Positions 4,104 to 5,382 of a stretch of DNA of 5,382 nucleotides are shown here, piece by piece. Location: positions 1 to 5,382 of the forward strand of contig PKWO01000363.1 of the NCBI GenBank assembly GCA_003132085.1. Direction: 5' to 3'. The position numbers were made by a program, and so were the translations under genes. Source of the DNA: Oxalobacteraceae bacterium. Its GTDB lineage: Bacteria; Pseudomonadota; Gammaproteobacteria; Burkholderiales; Burkholderiaceae_D. Positions within the stretch are counted from its first letter, which is position 1, and each line of letters opens with the position of its first letter. The notes below the pieces were generated by a model. The model was not told where the DNA came from. It saw only the letters and a program-made list of their open reading frames with translations, and made no database searches.

Positions 4104-5382
4104 ATGAACCCCGGAAGAAAAGATCCATGCCCTTGCGATAGCGGGAAGAAGTTCCAGAAATGCTGTGGGCAAGATCGATTCGACGCGGCGTCTGCTCAGG
4201 CGACGCAGAAAAAGTCCGCAACTGCAGGGCCGAACAATTACGCGCGGCAACAAACTGTAGCGCCCGAGGAAATGGCCATGCTGGTCTCCTTGTTCAATAC
4301 GGGGAGTTACGGGGAGCTGGAAAGCCATGCGCGCAAACTGATTAGACAGTACCGCTATGCGGGCTTTGCCTGGAAAGTATTGGGCGTAGCCCTGAAGAGC
4401 CAGGGCAAAGACGCGCTGGTCGCTTTGAAAAAAGCAACCGAACTGTTGCCCAACGATGCCGAATCGCACAGCAACTTGGCCCTTGCCCTGCAAGACCTGG
4501 GACAGCTTGACGCTGCCGTGGCGAGTTGCAGGCGAGCACTGCTGATCAGACCGGATTTCGCCGAAGCGCATAACAATCTGAGTAATGCCTTACGCGAACT
4601 TCGGCAACTGGATGCAGCAGCGGAGAGCTGCCGGCGCGCACTGGAAATCAAGCCTGATTTGGCGGAAGCCCATCATAGCCTGGGCGTGGTGCTGCGCAAT
4701 CAAGGGTGCATCGCCGAAGCAGAAGTGAGTTGCCGGCGCGCGCTGGAAATCAAGCCCGATTTGTCCGGCGCGATCACCTTCATGGCCGAATTGCAGGCCG
4801 ACAAAGGGAAATTCACCGAGGCGGAAACCTTATTCCGGCGCGCCATCGCGATCAAGCCGGAATCGCCGGAAGCCTGGGCGGGCATTGCAGGCATACGCAA
4901 AATGACCAACGACGACGGCGACTGGCTAACGGCCGCGCAAAAGATAGTCGAGAGCGCCCTACCGGCGCGGTCCGAAGCGTGCCTGCGTTATGCGATCGGA
5001 AAATATCACGATGACGTGAACGATTTCGAGCACGCATTTATCAACTACCAGCGCGCCAACGAACTTAGCAAACTGTATGGAACGAAATATAATCGGCAGC
5101 AGCAGACGCTGGCAGTAGATGTGCTGTCGAGCGTCTATGGCCGTGATTTGATACGCGGCGAACAGGCCAACGCCAACCCATCGGCGCGCCCGGTCTTTAT
5201 CGTCGGGATGCCGCGTTCCGGCACTTCGCTGGCAGAGCAAATCCTGGCCTCGCACCCGGCAGTATTCGGTGCCGGGGAACTGGGATTCTGGAAAAGCGCA
5301 TCGACAATCCATGCGCCATCTATGCTTAATGGCCAAGTCGACGGGGGAGTGCTCGGTAAACTGGCGGGCAATTACCTGAAGC
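4104..5382 (+). CDS. SEC-C motif / TPR / sulfotransferase fusion protein (3' end outside window)
   Basis: The frame is open for 426 codons from the ATG at 4104 to the right edge. The N-terminus, GRKDPCPCDSGKKFQKCCG (4-22), is a SEC-C zinc-binding motif (Cys9, Cys11, Cys20, Cys21), with Asp12 where Gly is usual. A polar linker (23-55) follows. TPR units of 34 residues run at about 88-118, 119-152, 153-186, 187-220 and 221-254; the middle ones show the A-E-A-H...L...A...S-C-R-R-A-L...I-K-P-D pattern. A further helical segment (255-355) leads into RPVFIVGMPRSGTSLAEQIL (362-381), the 5'-phosphosulfate loop of the Sulfotransfer_3-type PAPS-dependent sulfotransferases, then SHPAVFGAGEL. The rest of that domain, including the 3'-phosphate-binding motif, lies beyond the window. 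The likely role is sulfate transfer to a protein or carbohydrate acceptor presented by the TPRs; the acceptor is unknown. No signal peptide is seen. Confidence 0.88.
   Translation, partial: MNPGRKDPCPCDSGKKFQKCCGQDRFDAASAQATQKKSATAGPNNYARQQTVAPEEMAMLVSLFNTGSYGELESHARKLIRQYRYAGFAWKVLGVALKSQGKDALVALKKATELLPNDAESHSNLALALQDLGQLDAAVASCRRALLIRPDFAEAHNNLSNALRELRQLDAAAESCRRALEIKPDLAEAHHSLGVVLRNQGCIAEAEVSCRRALEIKPDLSGAITFMAELQADKGKFTEAETLFRRAIAIKPESPEAWAGIAGIRKMTNDDGDWLTAAQKIVESALPARSEACLRYAIGKYHDDVNDFEHAFINYQRANELSKLYGTKYNRQQQTLAVDVLSSVYGRDLIRGEQANANPSARPVFIVGMPRSGTSLAEQILASHPAVFGAGELGFWKSASTIHAPSMLNGQVDGGVLGKLAGNYLK
4524..4829 (+). repeat. 102-bp DNA periodicity encoding TPR units
   Basis: Units beginning at 4524, 4626 and 4728 are spaced exactly 102 bp (34 codons) apart. 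The second and third are nearly identical at the DNA level over the segment from TGCCGG to GATTTG (4629-4661 versus 4731-4763; two differences by my count, both synonymous). This implies recent duplication or gene conversion among TPR units rather than only protein-level conservation. Confidence 0.7.

Noticed and set aside
4023..4571. Minus-strand 182-codon open frame opposite the SEC-C/TPR region
   Set aside because: Antisense to a frame with unmistakable SEC-C and TPR motifs; its length reflects the codon bias of the real gene.
1..5382. CRISPR array, tRNA or rRNA gene, riboswitch, defence system
   Set aside because: No regularly spaced short repeats of CRISPR type, no tRNA- or rRNA-like segments, and no genes of known or apparent defence type were seen on either strand. 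The only periodic DNA (102 bp) is coding TPR sequence.

Overview
The window looks like chromosomal DNA of a Gram-negative bacterium, most likely a betaproteobacterium. This rests on moderately high GC coding DNA with AT-rich control regions, a KatG with a proteobacterial type of N-terminus, a probable OxyR site, and a twin-arginine exported amidase. The genus is not determinable from the sequence, and the taxonomic placement is inference.

Layout from left to right. (1) Positions 1-98, minus strand, hold the first 32 codons of katG (catalase-peroxidase), which runs off the left edge. Its ribosome binding site, a sigma-70-type promoter and a 37-bp sequence matching the OxyR tetramer-binding pattern lie at about 104-204. 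(2) Positions 205-921 contain no intact gene. This stretch holds six copies of a roughly 20-nt unit (CCGA...TGACCCaG type), in three pairs. Two of the pairs form a 56-58 bp imperfect inverted repeat at 331-388 and 865-920. The arrangement resembles the multiple-repeat ends of IS21-family elements, with no istA or istB left. Between the arms is an open minus-strand stretch ending at 574 that reads like the C-terminal part of a protein without a start. (3) Positions 922-2715, minus strand, encode a complete amidase-signature enzyme with a Tat signal and an intact Lys-Ser-Ser triad. (4) Positions 2716-3129 form a divergent intergenic region with a probable extended -10 promoter for the next gene. 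(5) Positions 3130-3792, plus strand, encode a FrnE-like DsbA-family thiol oxidoreductase (CPWC). (6) Positions 3793-4103 are intergenic. (7) From 4104 to the right edge, plus strand, runs the 5' part of a large gene encoding a SEC-C zinc motif, about five TPR repeats and the start of a sulfotransferase domain.

There is no clear multi-gene pathway. katG under a probable OxyR site and a thiol oxidoreductase related to FrnE both fit oxidative or redox stress, but the mobile-element remnant and the amidase separate them and they are on opposite strands, so this is only a loose theme. The observations most worth checking are the OxyR-type site, the IS21-like repeat cluster next to the amidase stop codon, the orphan C-terminal coding remnant, and the SEC-C/TPR/sulfotransferase fusion.
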